Source of the DNA: Allolobophora icterica
Taxonomy: Eukaryota > Annelida > Clitellata > Crassiclitellata > Lumbricidae
Length of the DNA stretch: 64,000 nucleotides
Assembly: GCA_963556255.1 (NCBI GenBank)
Contig: OY744613.1
Coordinates: forward strand, 45,254,291 to 45,318,290
Direction of reading: 5' to 3'
In this document: piece after piece, positions 1 through 9,030 of the stretch
How positions within the stretch are numbered: the stretch's first letter is position 1
How the letters are laid out: each line of letters opens with the position of its first letter
Position numbers and translations under genes: made by a program
Notes under the pieces: model-generated
Seen by the model: the letters and a program-made list of their open reading frames with translations, nothing else
Told to the model about the DNA's origin: nothing
Databases searched by the model: none

Positions 1-175
1 AGACATAAACGACAACTTCCAAGAGAAAATGCCCATATCGTGATAAAACATTTTCACAATCTTATGAATAATCACACGAGGATCCACGCTGGAGTTAAAC
101 CAAACAGATGAGAACTATGCGGAGAAGCATTTAAAAGAAGTGATCAACTAAGAAGAAGAAGTAAAAGAGCAGTCT
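1..175 (+). pseudogene. decayed C2H2 zinc-finger relic
   Basis: The plus strand can be read as broken pieces of C2H2 fingers. There is a H-x-R-x-H stretch near 75-90 with a linker-like segment (RIHAGVKP) and an ELCGEAFKRSDQL-like half finger near 112-152. An in-frame TGA after the linker and a lost first cysteine show it is not coding. It resembles the better preserved relics upstream of the genes at 26797 and 35289. It could be the remains of an older gene copy that continues to the left of the window. Confidence 0.55.
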
Positions 176-304
176 CTTAAGCTAGCTATCTCGCACCCAT
201 AGTATGAAATTTTAGCGACTTCATTTGCTTAGCCAGTCCTCTCCCACGCCGTCGTGTCTTCCAACCGACAGTGTATTGTCCATGTACTCATTATAGCTGG
301 GTTT

Positions 305-448
305 TCTCAGGGCACAGATGGAACAGAAATCTTGAACCAAATTTCTGCCCTGGTGCGAATTTGAACATCAGATCTCTCATTTGACAGACCAGTACACAAA
401 GCGCTGCACTATCGAGCACCTCGTAAACCACCATACAGAAGCTCACAC
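305..448 (-). repeat. tRNA-derived SINE-like segment at the 5' end of a zinc-finger ORF
   Basis: Read on the minus strand, this stretch has a box A-like segment (TAGTGCAGCG, GTACTGG) and a box B-like segment (TGTTCAAATTC) at tRNA-like spacing. The same unit lies immediately upstream of, or inside the start of, the zinc-finger genes at 26797 and 35289, where box B is closer to consensus (GGTTGAAATCC). The assignment rests on these internal promoter-like boxes and on repetition. No target-site duplication was identified. Confidence 0.5.
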
Positions 449-449
449 T

Positions 450-2663
450 ATGGAAAACCTACACAAATTCGAGTTGTGTGAGAAAGCGTTTAAAACTTCT
501 TCAGATGTTGAGGAACACAAACGAAAGCATACAGGGGATAAGCCACACAAATGCAAGTTATGTGACAAGGCATTTACAACATCAACTAAACTGAATAACC
601 ATGAGAGGATCCACACTGGAGAGAAACCATTCAAGTGTGAAGTATGTGGAAAAGCATTTTCAAGACGTGACCGACTGAGCGACCATACAAAAATTCACAC
701 AATGGAAAAACCACACAAATGTGAGTTATGTGACAAAGCATTTGAGACTTCTTCAGATGTTAAGGAGCATAAACGAAAACATACAGGGGATAAGCCACAC
801 AAATGCAAGTTATGTGACAAGGCATTTGCAACATCATATAAACTGAATAACCATGAGAGGATCCACACTGGAGAGAAACCATTCAAGTGTGAAGTATGTG
901 GAAAAGCGTTTTCAAGACGTGATCGACTGAGCGACCATATAAAAATTCACACAATGGAAAAACCACACAAATGTGAGTTATGTGACAAAGCATTTGAGAC
1001 TTCTTCAGATGTTAAGGAGCATAAACGAAAACATACAGGGAAAAAGCCACACAAATGCAAGTTATGTGAAAAGGCATTTACAACGTCTTCTAAACTGAAT
1101 AACCATGAGAGGATCCACACTGGAGAGAAACCATACAAGTGTGAAGTATGTGGAAAAGCGTTTTCAAGACGTGATCAACTAAACTACCATAGGAAAATTC
1201 ACACTAAGGAAAAGCCACACAAATGCGAATTATGTGACAAAGCATTTAAAACTTCGACTTACCTGATGAGACATAAACGAACGCATTCAGGAGAAAAGCC
1301 ATATAAATGTCAATTTTGTCATAAAACATTTTCACAATCTTATACATTGAAGAAACATATGAGAATCCACACTGGAGAGAAACCATACAAGTGTGAGCTA
1401 TGTGAAATAGCCTTTGGAAGAAGTGATCGACTAACCGACCATACAAAAATTCACACTATGGAAAAACCACACAAATGTGAGTTATGTGACAAAGCATTTA
1501 AGACTTCTTCAGAAATGAGTATGCATAAACGAACACATACAGGAGAAAAACCATATAAATGTCAAGTATGTTGCAAATCATTTTCACAGAGTAGTTCTCT
1601 GAATTCCCATAAGATCGTCCACACTGAAGAAAGACCATACAAATGTGAAATATGTTGGAAAGGTTTTGCAACAACTGGTCATCTAATTTATCACACGAGA
1701 ATCCACACTATTGAAAAACCACACAAATGTGAGTTATGTGACAAGGCATTTTTAACGTCTTCTAAACTGAAGAGACATAAACGAACACATACAGGAGAAA
1801 AGTCACACAAATGTGAGTTATGTGACAAGGCATTTCGATTTTCTTCTGAGCTTAAGATGCATAAAGGAAGACATTCAGGAGGAAAGCAACACAAGTGCGA
1901 GCTATGTGACAAAGCATATAAAACTTCTTCTAATCTTAAGGTACATAGACGAAGACATACAGGAGAAAAGCCACACAAATGCCAGGTATGTGACAAGGCA
2001 TTTAAAACTTCATTTGAACTGAAGATGCATAAGCGAATGCATACAGGAGAAAAGCCATACAAATGTAATCTATGTGGAAAAGCGTTTGCAACAAGTGGTA
2101 ATTTAGTTTGCCACAGAAGAAGCCACACTGGAGAAAAACCATACAAATGTGAAATATGTAACAAGAAATTTTCACGCACAAGTTATTTGAATCTCCATAA
2201 GAGGATCCACACAGAAAAAACATCATACAAATGTGATATATGTGAAAAAACATTTGCACATAGAATTAATTTAAACAAGCATGTAAGAACCCACATTGGA
2301 GAGGAGCCATATCAGTGTGAATTATGTCACAAGACTTTTGCACTGAAAGGTGATCTACGCAGGCATTTAAAAACCCACAACACAGAGAATGCATACAATG
2401 ATAGATTATGTGAGAACAGTTCTACGCAGGATGATGGCTCGGATGACAAAGTGAAAACTTTTACAGAAATGAAGCAATATATGGAAGTATTTGCAAACAA
2501 TACATCAACTGTTGCTGGTATTGACTCTTTCCTTGTGAAACTCTTTGGTTGTATAGTTTGCAATGGAATATTTGAAATAGAAAAGGAGTTTTTAGAGCAT
2601 TGTTTCAACATGTGTTACTCTCCAGTGGAGGATGACTTTGCTGAACTGTTTGAAAATAACTAA
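450..2663 (+). CDS. C2H2 zinc-finger protein, 22 intact fingers plus atypical C-terminal finger
   Basis: This is a long intronless reading frame of tandem C2H2 fingers joined by TGEKP-type linkers, so the product is a probable nuclear sequence-specific DNA-binding protein. I count 22 canonical fingers, preceded by one degenerate finger whose first cysteine is phenylalanine (KFELC). After the last finger comes a spacer of about 70 residues. It is followed by an atypical C-x2-C...H-C...C module (FGCIVC ... EHCFNMC) and an acidic tail ([10 protein letters not shown]). Fingers 1-9 are a threefold repeat of a 3-finger, 252-bp module, which indicates recent internal amplification. The first ATG of the open frame is at 450. 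The frame stays open back to about 381, into a SINE-like segment, so an upstream spliced exon is possible. No KRAB, BTB or SCAN domain is visible. AATAAA occurs near 3149. The targets are unknown. Confidence 0.9.
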   Translation: MENLHKFELCEKAFKTSSDVEEHKRKHTGDKPHKCKLCDKAFTTSTKLNNHERIHTGEKPFKCEVCGKAFSRRDRLSDHTKIHTMEKPHKCELCDKAFETSSDVKEHKRKHTGDKPHKCKLCDKAFATSYKLNNHERIHTGEKPFKCEVCGKAFSRRDRLSDHIKIHTMEKPHKCELCDKAFETSSDVKEHKRKHTGKKPHKCKLCEKAFTTSSKLNNHERIHTGEKPYKCEVCGKAFSRRDQLNYHRKIHTKEKPHKCELCDKAFKTSTYLMRHKRTHSGEKPYKCQFCHKTFSQSYTLKKHMRIHTGEKPYKCELCEIAFGRSDRLTDHTKIHTMEKPHKCELCDKAFKTSSEMSMHKRTHTGEKPYKCQVCCKSFSQSSSLNSHKIVHTEERPYKCEICWKGFATTGHLIYHTRIHTIEKPHKCELCDKAFLTSSKLKRHKRTHTGEKSHKCELCDKAFRFSSELKMHKGRHSGGKQHKCELCDKAYKTSSNLKVHRRRHTGEKPHKCQVCDKAFKTSFELKMHKRMHTGEKPYKCNLCGKAFATSGNLVCHRRSHTGEKPYKCEICNKKFSRTSYLNLHKRIHTEKTSYKCDICEKTFAHRINLNKHVRTHIGEEPYQCELCHKTFALKGDLRRHLKTHNTENAYNDRLCENSSTQDDGSDDKVKTFTEMKQYMEVFANNTSTVAGIDSFLVKLFGCIVCNGIFEIEKEFLEHCFNMCYSPVEDDFAELFENN

Positions 2664-2898
2664 CTAAAAACAATTACTTCGCAAATAATATTTCCGTTAG
2701 AAAATTGAAATATTTGTTGCTTAGAAACTGTAGTCCAATGTGTATTTTTTTGTGCAGAAAATTTGTTTCAGACAACACTGCGGCGAAATTTTAAGCTAGA
2801 AGTTTATAGAAGACTTGTTCATTATTTCTTTTCAGGTGTAAAATGGTAAATCTGTTTTTAAAGTAGCATTCAATGGTTATAAAATTAGAAGCAGTAAA

Positions 2899-2931
<33 letters not shown>
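2899..2931. repeat. (ATG)n microsatellite
   Basis: About ten tandem ATG triplets lie in the 3' flank of the zinc-finger gene. The rest of 2664-3412 shows no gene. Confidence 0.9.
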
Positions 2932-3412
2932 GTGATCATCTCGATAGTTCAAAACATGATGCCAAGTGCTTGCGCAGGAATAAATTATGCTTACATGGTG
3001 TAATGTTATGTTTTACACCAAACATTTTTCTTATATTATGTGCATGAAGTCTTCTTTATATGGAGTAGCAGTGTCAAAAGAAGAATATGTAGTAGACCTT
3101 GATATCAAGACACGTAATATGTGATAAAAGACTAACTTCCTTATTAAAATAAAGAAATATATATGCAGATACTATTGAGTTACCTTAGATGTAATTGCAA
3201 TTAGTAACTTATATTGCGCCGGTGTCCAATGCCCAAGGAAGCAACCGATGGCACACCAAAACCAAGCTGTAATCAGGTCAATATGCAGATGATCAGTCCT
3301 TTAGACAGAGAGGTAACCTATGGTGGATAAGCAATTTGAAAGAGGTCAGTTTTAAGTTGAGAACGAAATAACAAAACCAACTGAGCATAGCGCACAGATA
3401 CAGGAAGCTAGT

Positions 3413-3419
3413 TCCAGCA
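3413..3419. repeat. left target-site repeat TCCAGCA
   Basis: This is identical to 20921-20927 immediately outside the right inverted repeat. It marks the host sequence duplicated on Polinton insertion. Confidence 0.8.
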
Positions 3420-3716
3420 GTAGATGGGAACTGGGGTTTTGGGGGCACCCCGTTATTCCGTCAAAATACCGGGGGACGGTCTCCACCCCTCAATTTTTTT
3501 TGTCCCCACCACTCCGTTTTTTCATTGAATTAAGTGGATGCCGGTCTACACCATCTAGGCCTCCAGAGAGTGTGTGGACTCTATAACAGATCTATTTTTG
3601 GTGTACGAATTGCATCACCAAAAACCTTCAAGCCGAGCCGCTTTAAATTCAGTCAAAAAAAACAAAAAAATGTGCCTTAACACATCAAGCCGCAAAAGTG
3701 TCGTTTGCTGCAGGCC
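3420..3716 (+). repeat. left Polinton terminal inverted repeat
   Basis: The reverse complement matches 20625-20920 up to CTGCAGGCC. I see one substitution (AATTAAGTGG versus AATTAAGAGG) and one extra A in a poly(A) run. It carries GC-rich blocks near the tip and an A-run near the inner end. Confidence 0.93.
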
Positions 3717-3802
3717 GAGAACCTCTCACGACGTCTGGAACTAGCTAATTATAAAAATAATCAATTAAATAAATGAACAGGTTATGGTATACATAAAATA
3801 TA

Positions 3803-4078
3803 ATGTTAGGGCAAAACTTTTGCATTTGGCTCGCTATAGGCAAAACAACCCTCTGCTCTCGCAGGTGCATTGGGGAGTACTGTTTCAAACATTTAGCACT
3901 ACTGCGAAACGGCTGCGGGACAAAACCATGTGCCAAATGTGGAAGGGGTATAAAAACACGCGTGGGTGAGTGTATGAAATGTGGTTATTTCGCTAAATAT
4001 TTCAGAGCTCGAAGAGGTGGGTTAATTCGCGAATTTAATAAAGAATGGAAACGTCTATCATCTATATCAATAGACTAG
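3803..4078 (+). CDS. small cysteine-rich zinc-ribbon protein of the Polinton
   Basis: A 91-residue ORF starting about 87 bp inside the left inverted repeat. It has two clusters of likely metal ligands: C18-x3-C22-x4-C27-x2-H30, and a zinc-ribbon pair C43-x2-C46 / C57-x2-C60. The C-terminus is basic (RARRGG). Small proteins of this type occur next to PolB in Polinton-like elements, but I do not recognise a defined function. An overlapping ORF in another frame (3784-3969) lacks this cysteine pattern and is probably not real. It could be a DNA- or RNA-binding accessory protein; that is inference. Confidence 0.6.
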   Translation: MLGQNFCIWLAIGKTTLCSRRCIGEYCFKHLALLRNGCGTKPCAKCGRGIKTRVGECMKCGYFAKYFRARRGGLIREFNKEWKRLSSISID

Positions 4079-4164
4079 ATAATACAAAATTTACATTTAA
4101 AGAAATGATAAACTTATTATATTAAAGAAAAGTTTGCCACATTAGTATAAAATAATTTTTAACT

Positions 4165-4758
4165 ATGGCATTGTCTACGAATGAAAAAATTGAACAATTG
4201 CTGAATGAGTTTACCGGGCCACCAGCTCTTCGGGCTGTTCTACAGAATATCTTAGATGAACCTATACCAGATTCAGTCAAAAGACGCTTACTACAGCCAC
4301 TGCTTCCAAGGCCAATTCCTCCAGTGCGCAAGCGCAGAGGGGCGAAACGTAAGGCCCTTCTGGCAGAATTCGACCCACTCTTAATTAAGAAGGATAGAGG
4401 TGGGCCACCACCCTTTCTAGTACACAAACAGCTCGCCAATCAGCTTCTGAGAGACTTTCGTGCAGAAGTACCTTTAAACCACAGCCTGGAAGGAGATGCG
4501 TTGGCTTTCTTGAGTGCAATGGAGAAAAACATTGAGTCGCAGCTCAACGAAGAGCTCTTGAAAAATGGCGGTTTGAAATACACTCAAGTGTTGACTGTTG
4601 AGTTGGAAATTTGGCACCGACCCTTGACAATGTGTACGATGGCAACGCGGCTCCCGGTATTATTACCACTACGACCTACTTTCGAAGCAAAGCAGTACCA
4701 ATTACCAATGCGGGTAAAATCCAAGGGGTTATACGAAATGCCCAGGCCGAAGTACTAA
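4165..4758 (+). CDS. polB: N-terminal part of Polinton PolB, separated by a -1 frame change
   Basis: A 197-codon ORF beginning with a good ATG after a 90-bp AT-rich leader. The first ~150 residues (MALSTNEKIEQLL ..., a basic KRRGAKRK stretch, then LKYTQVLTVELE near 144-155) resemble the variable N-terminal region that precedes the exonuclease domain in Polinton PolBs. From about 4602 the PolB-like sequence continues in the frame one base back, and the tail of this ORF (to 4758) is probably out-of-frame readthrough. There is no X-XXY-YYZ heptamer in the usable overlap (4602-4758), so a one-base deletion or an assembly error is more likely than programmed frameshifting. An independent small protein cannot be excluded. 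Confidence 0.65.
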   Translation: MALSTNEKIEQLLNEFTGPPALRAVLQNILDEPIPDSVKRRLLQPLLPRPIPPVRKRRGAKRKALLAEFDPLLIKKDRGGPPPFLVHKQLANQLLRDFRAEVPLNHSLEGDALAFLSAMEKNIESQLNEELLKNGGLKYTQVLTVELEIWHRPLTMCTMATRLPVLLPLRPTFEAKQYQLPMRVKSKGLYEMPRPKY

Positions 4759-7700
4759 AACTCCTCGAGGAGTACACCAATGAGGGATCGGGGTGGAGGG
4801 TGAGGCGGGTCGTGGCGCTAGACCTAAGTTTTGCAAGATGTAAGCCTTTCCGAGGCAAGAGCTATTTTCCCACACCAAAGTATATACCCCCTCGCACGGT
4901 TATTAATGTAAAGAATAAAGATAACCGATGCTTCGAGTGGGCTATACTAAGCGCCATGTATCCAGTAGGTCATGGGCAAAATCCGGATCGCCCAACTAAG
5001 TATCAGGCCCACCTTCAGGAGCTAAACTTTGACGGTATAGAATTTCCAGTGAAGGTCACAGATATCGACAAGTTTGAGCGTCAAAACCCAACTATAAGCG
5101 TCTCAGTCTTCGGGTGGGATAAAGCTTTGTATCCAATTCACATTTCAAACCGGGCCAGTGTCCACAATATTGACCTTCTACTACTGGCCGACGACGAAAA
5201 TGAAAATTTTCACTATGTCTGGATCAAGGACTTGGCCCGAATGCTGTACAAAAACAGCGATCATAAAGAGCGAAAGCACCCATGTCGTCGCTGCCTACAC
5301 ATATTCTGTAGACAAGACTTGCTGGATGCCCATATCAAAGATTGTCAGGGCATTAGTCAGAAGCCTCAGCGGATTGAGATGCCAAAAGAGGATGAAAATA
5401 TCCTCAAATTCCAGAGTCACCAGAAACAGATGCGCATTCCGTATATCGTTTACGCAGACTTCGAGGCTCTAAACATACCAATCGAAGGTGCAGTCATGAA
5501 CCCCAGCGAGAGCAACACCAGACAGATAGCTGAGCAGAAACCATGCAGCTTCTGTTATATAGTGGTTCGATGCGACGGCCGCACGAAGAAACCAGTTTTA
5601 TATCGTAGAGAGAACGCCGTGCCAGAGTTCCTGCAACGACTACAAGGCGAGCTGGCCTCTATCAAGCAAAGGCTGGCCGCCCCAGCTAAAATGATTATGT
5701 CAGCAGTTGATCGCCAATCATTCCGCGAGGCTACTGAATGTCATATATGCGGAGAAGCGCTCGAAGAGGATAGAGTTCGCGACCACTGTCACATTACCGG
5801 TAAGTACCGAGGTGCCGCTCACAACGCCTGCAACCTCAAACTTCGAATATATCCCGATAAGTGTAAGGTACCAGTGGTCTTCCACAATCTAAGAGGTTAT
5901 GACAGTCACCTCATCATGCAAGCGATAGGTAGCTGTGAGGCCGCACAGGATGAGGAAACTGAAATTAACTGCATCCCAAACAATATGGAGAAATACATGA
6001 CATTTAACATTGGACAACTACAGTTCATTGATAGTCTCCAGTTTCTAAACAGCTCGTTGGATAAATTATCAGGAAACCTGTCGCTAGAGGATCTGAAAAT
6101 CACAGCGGCGTATATAAACGAAAAAAATCATAATGAAAGGTCAAAACTAGATCTTTTGAGGCGAAAGGGCGTATATTGTTACGAGCACATTGACGATTAC
6201 AACCGCTTCGAAGAAGATCGACTTCCACCCAAAGAAGCGTTCTACAGCAAGCTCACACGAGAGAACATTTCTGATGAGGATTATGAACACGCCCAACGAG
6301 TATGGAATGAATTCGACTGTAAAACTCTGGGCGACTATCACGACTTATATCTCCGAACGGATGTACTTCTACTAGCCGATGTATTTGAGACCTTCAGATC
6401 CACTTCGATGAAGCACTACAGTCTGGACCCGGCTAACTACTTCTCCTTACCAGGAATGGCCTGGGACGCTTTGTTGAAAAAGACGAAAATCGAGCTCGAA
6501 CTTCTCACCGATATAGATATGCATTTGTTCGTAGAGAAAGGTCTTCGAGGTGGAATCTCGATGGTATCTAAGCGCTTCGCAAAAGCCAACAATCCGCAAT
6601 GCCCCGACTACGATACCACGAAGCCAGAAAACTGGATCATGTATCTCGACGCGAATAACCTGTACGGCTGGGCGATGCAACAGCCACTGCCGGTTGGAAG
6701 ATTTAGCTGGGAGAGTCCAACTCTCGACGAAGTGTTGGAAACTCCAGACGACGCACCTGAAGGCTTCCTGCTCGAAGTCGATCTCGAGTACCCGGAGAAA
6801 ATTCACAATGCACATAGCGACTATCCCTTAGCACCGGAGACCCTGACAGTCCAGGAGGAGTGGTTGAGTGACTATCAGAATGTGCTTATGAACGAGTTGG
6901 GAAGCAAGTTCACAAAGCATGTGAAGTTAGTACCAAGCCTACGACCTAAGGAGCGGTATGTGGTCCATTATAGAAATCTTAAACTATACCACTCTTTGGG
7001 CCTACGAGTTGCTAAAATCCATCGTGTCATTAAGTTTAGACAGGAGGCGTGGATGGCTCCATACATCGAGATGAACACGAAATTGAGAGCAAAGGCAACG
7101 TCAGAATTTGAAAAGGACTTCTTCAAACTGACTAATAATGCGGTCTTTGGCAAGTCCATGGAGAATCTTAGGAAACGAATCAGAGTTGACCTGGTACCGA
7201 CCTCAAAAGTTGACAAACTTCGTAAACTAATTGCCGACCCGGCCTACATATCACACAAAATCTTCAACGACCAACTCGCCGCGATTCACAGTTTGAAGAA
7301 CAAGCTCAAGTTAAACAGACCTGTATATGTTGGTCAGGCTGTCCTTGACCTCAGCAAGCATCTCATGTACGACTTCTGGTACAACGATGTGAAAAACGAG
7401 TACGGAGAAAAAGCCCAGTTGCTATATACAGACACTGACAGCCTGTTATTTCAGGTGGAAACTCCGAACGCCTATGCCGATATGTGGAATAAAAAACACC
7501 TCTACGACCTCTCAGAGTTTCCAAGAGACAGCCCCTACTACGACGTCAAGAACAAAAAAGTCGTGGGAAAGTTCAAAGATGAATGTAACGGAGTTGCCAT
7601 AGCCCAATTCGTGGGACTGCGTCCGAAAATGTACTCGATCTTAAAATCGGGCGGTTCAGAGATCAGGAAAGCAAAAGGCGTTCAGAGAGCAGTTGTGAAG

Positions 7701-7910
7701 AAGGATCTACACCACGAGCTATACAAGGAATGCCTGTTCGAACGAGAAGAAATGCGGCACACACAAGTCGTGATTCGAAGCCACGACCACCAGATCGGAG
7801 TGTACGAGCAGAATAAGATCAGCCTCTCTCCATTAGACACAAAAAAGTGGATTTCTCCGGACGGGATAACAACGCTGGCATACGGGCACTACAAAATCAA
7901 CGACGGTTGA
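4611..7910 (+). CDS. polB: protein-primed family B DNA polymerase (PolB)
   Basis: This replicates the element, probably by protein priming at the inverted-repeat ends, as in adenoviruses and other Polintons. The open frame (about 1100 codons, open from 4602) has no ATG at its start; the natural N-terminus is in the upstream ORF. Positions in this frame: a C2H2-like finger (CRRC...H...C) near 223-243; the exonuclease I motif YADFEAL near 280; an HNH/treble-clef insertion (CHICG ... DHCH ... GAAHNACN) near 375-410; ExoII HNLRGYDSH near 424; ExoIII YLRTDVLLLADV near 579; polymerase motif A DANNLYGW near 679; motif B NNAVFGKS near 840; and motif C YTDTDS near 938. All catalytic motifs are intact. 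The stop overlaps the 3' end of the convergent integrase gene by 14 bp. With the upstream part the gene would span about 1250 codons, within the family's range. Confidence 0.93.
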   Translation: MAPTLDNVYDGNAAPGIITTTTYFRSKAVPITNAGKIQGVIRNAQAEVLKLLEEYTNEGSGWRVRRVVALDLSFARCKPFRGKSYFPTPKYIPPRTVINVKNKDNRCFEWAILSAMYPVGHGQNPDRPTKYQAHLQELNFDGIEFPVKVTDIDKFERQNPTISVSVFGWDKALYPIHISNRASVHNIDLLLLADDENENFHYVWIKDLARMLYKNSDHKERKHPCRRCLHIFCRQDLLDAHIKDCQGISQKPQRIEMPKEDENILKFQSHQKQMRIPYIVYADFEALNIPIEGAVMNPSESNTRQIAEQKPCSFCYIVVRCDGRTKKPVLYRRENAVPEFLQRLQGELASIKQRLAAPAKMIMSAVDRQSFREATECHICGEALEEDRVRDHCHITGKYRGAAHNACNLKLRIYPDKCKVPVVFHNLRGYDSHLIMQAIGSCEAAQDEETEINCIPNNMEKYMTFNIGQLQFIDSLQFLNSSLDKLSGNLSLEDLKITAAYINEKNHNERSKLDLLRRKGVYCYEHIDDYNRFEEDRLPPKEAFYSKLTRENISDEDYEHAQRVWNEFDCKTLGDYHDLYLRTDVLLLADVFETFRSTSMKHYSLDPANYFSLPGMAWDALLKKTKIELELLTDIDMHLFVEKGLRGGISMVSKRFAKANNPQCPDYDTTKPENWIMYLDANNLYGWAMQQPLPVGRFSWESPTLDEVLETPDDAPEGFLLEVDLEYPEKIHNAHSDYPLAPETLTVQEEWLSDYQNVLMNELGSKFTKHVKLVPSLRPKERYVVHYRNLKLYHSLGLRVAKIHRVIKFRQEAWMAPYIEMNTKLRAKATSEFEKDFFKLTNNAVFGKSMENLRKRIRVDLVPTSKVDKLRKLIADPAYISHKIFNDQLAAIHSLKNKLKLNRPVYVGQAVLDLSKHLMYDFWYNDVKNEYGEKAQLLYTDTDSLLFQVETPNAYADMWNKKHLYDLSEFPRDSPYYDVKNKKVVGKFKDECNGVAIAQFVGLRPKMYSILKSGGSEIRKAKGVQRAVVKKDLHHELYKECLFEREEMRHTQVVIRSHDHQIGVYEQNKISLSPLDTKKWISPDGITTLAYGHYKINDG

Positions 7911-8928
7911 GTATTCTGTCGGGAGGTAATTCAGTGCCCATAGGAACTAAAAGCAGCTCCTCGCGTACAAATCCGCGAGCAGGTCCATCAACCAGATGGT
8001 ACAACGCCGGCTGACCGGCTTGCCGAACAACATCGAAAATAGCGTGGATGGTGAGCGACCAGTTAGGGTCTGTGGCGCGTTTGCTTCCACCCTCAAGCTC
8101 GCCGGGAGCGTACAAATATCGAACGAGAACGTCATGTCCGAGAATTGGCTCATCCAAGCCCCACAAACGCGAATGAATTTCTTTTGCGTTTTTAGTTTGT
8201 GAATGAGAGGGCTTCTGTGTCACTTTAGCAGCTTTCATCGCTTCAACCGGCTTCATGTCGAGCAAACGCGTCGGCTCATTGTTTAGTGCAGCCACAACTT
8301 CGGGCAACCGGCGAACCCATTCCACCGACCGTTCGGATGACCCCCTTGCAGCCAGGAGCAATTCCTGAGCGTACTGGGCACCGAAAAGTCGCTCAGCTAG
8401 AGTACGGTTAAAGCGTTCAACGATGCCCTGTTGACGATGATTTGCGGCCTGTCCGCGTCTTACAAGAACGTCGTGCTTCGTCAGCAACGGTGTAAAATCA
8501 CCCATAAATTCGCGTCCAGGATCGACCTGAAAGAGTCGAGGCCAAGTCAATGGGCCCCTCTTATAGATTCGACTTAAAGCCGTGGCGACTTCGGTCGCAC
8601 TTTTGTTGATCAACGGTTCAGCTTCTTTGTATCGTGATGCAACATCAACAACCGTGAGAGCGTATTTATAAGTCTTTTGGCCTACTTTATCGTGAGGTAA
8701 AAACAAGAGATCAGCCTGGTGTACAGCGTTTGGCCGATTTTCCTCGAACTTAGGACGTGGTATGCGGCGTGGAACGGGAAGATAAATCTGCCACACAGCT
8801 TGTTTCTTCAGCCAATCGCGAGCTTCCGCTTCTGAAACTTTGGCGGCTAAGGCTAGTTTTTTAACCGCCGCCTTTCCACGCCAGTAACCTCTAGGGCTGT
8901 AATAAATAGTTGATAGGTGCTTAGACAT
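7897..8928 (-). CDS. int: retroviral-type DDE integrase (Polinton INT)
   Basis: Catalyses insertion of the element's ends into host DNA. The rve core shows the catalytic triad D73 (HQADLLF), D136 (QVDPGREF) and E171 (GIVERFN), with D-to-E spacing of about 35. A conserved N-terminal block (GYWRGKAAVKKLA ... WQIYLP.PRRIPRP) and a C-terminal SH3/chromo-like block (RRATDPNWS-type, then LVDGPARGFVREEL) match Polinton integrases. The frame is open to an ATG at 9015, but the family start MSKHLSTIYYSPRGYW is at 8928, so I chose that. The intervening leader is hydrophobic and carries repeated ATGAA/TTCAT motifs. The gene converges on PolB and lies downstream of the PLA2 gene on the same strand. Confidence 0.94.
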   Translation of the reverse strand: MSKHLSTIYYSPRGYWRGKAAVKKLALAAKVSEAEARDWLKKQAVWQIYLPVPRRIPRPKFEENRPNAVHQADLLFLPHDKVGQKTYKYALTVVDVASRYKEAEPLINKSATEVATALSRIYKRGPLTWPRLFQVDPGREFMGDFTPLLTKHDVLVRRGQAANHRQQGIVERFNRTLAERLFGAQYAQELLLAARGSSERSVEWVRRLPEVVAALNNEPTRLLDMKPVEAMKAAKVTQKPSHSQTKNAKEIHSRLWGLDEPILGHDVLVRYLYAPGELEGGSKRATDPNWSLTIHAIFDVVRQAGQPALYHLVDGPARGFVREELLLVPMGTELPPDRILNRR

Positions 8929-9015
8929 TTCACTAAAAACTATATATTTCAAAACAGGTAAACACATACACAAATGAACGCAAATGAAAAAATTCATTCG
9001 CGTTTGCGTTTTCAT

Positions 9016-9030
9016 AAATGAAACTCATTT
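9016..9030. promoter_or_regulatory. AAATGAAACTCATTT quasi-palindrome at a gene end
   Basis: The same 15-mer occurs at 15143-15157. In both places it contains the stop codon of a Polinton gene (the minus-strand PLA2 gene here; the plus-strand pVI/pX-like gene there). The arms AAATGA/TCATTT are inverted repeats. It may be an RNA 3'-end or processing signal; function is inference. Confidence 0.4.

Noticed and set aside
443..2259. Ladder of minus-strand ORFs opposite the zinc-finger arrays (also at 27042-27769 and 35615-36258)
   Set aside because: They are antisense shadows of the 84-bp finger repeat; their spacing follows the finger modules and they share no known protein features.
4602..4758. 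Programmed frameshifting in PolB
   Set aside because: No X XXY YYZ heptamer lies in the permitted overlap; an indel is simpler.
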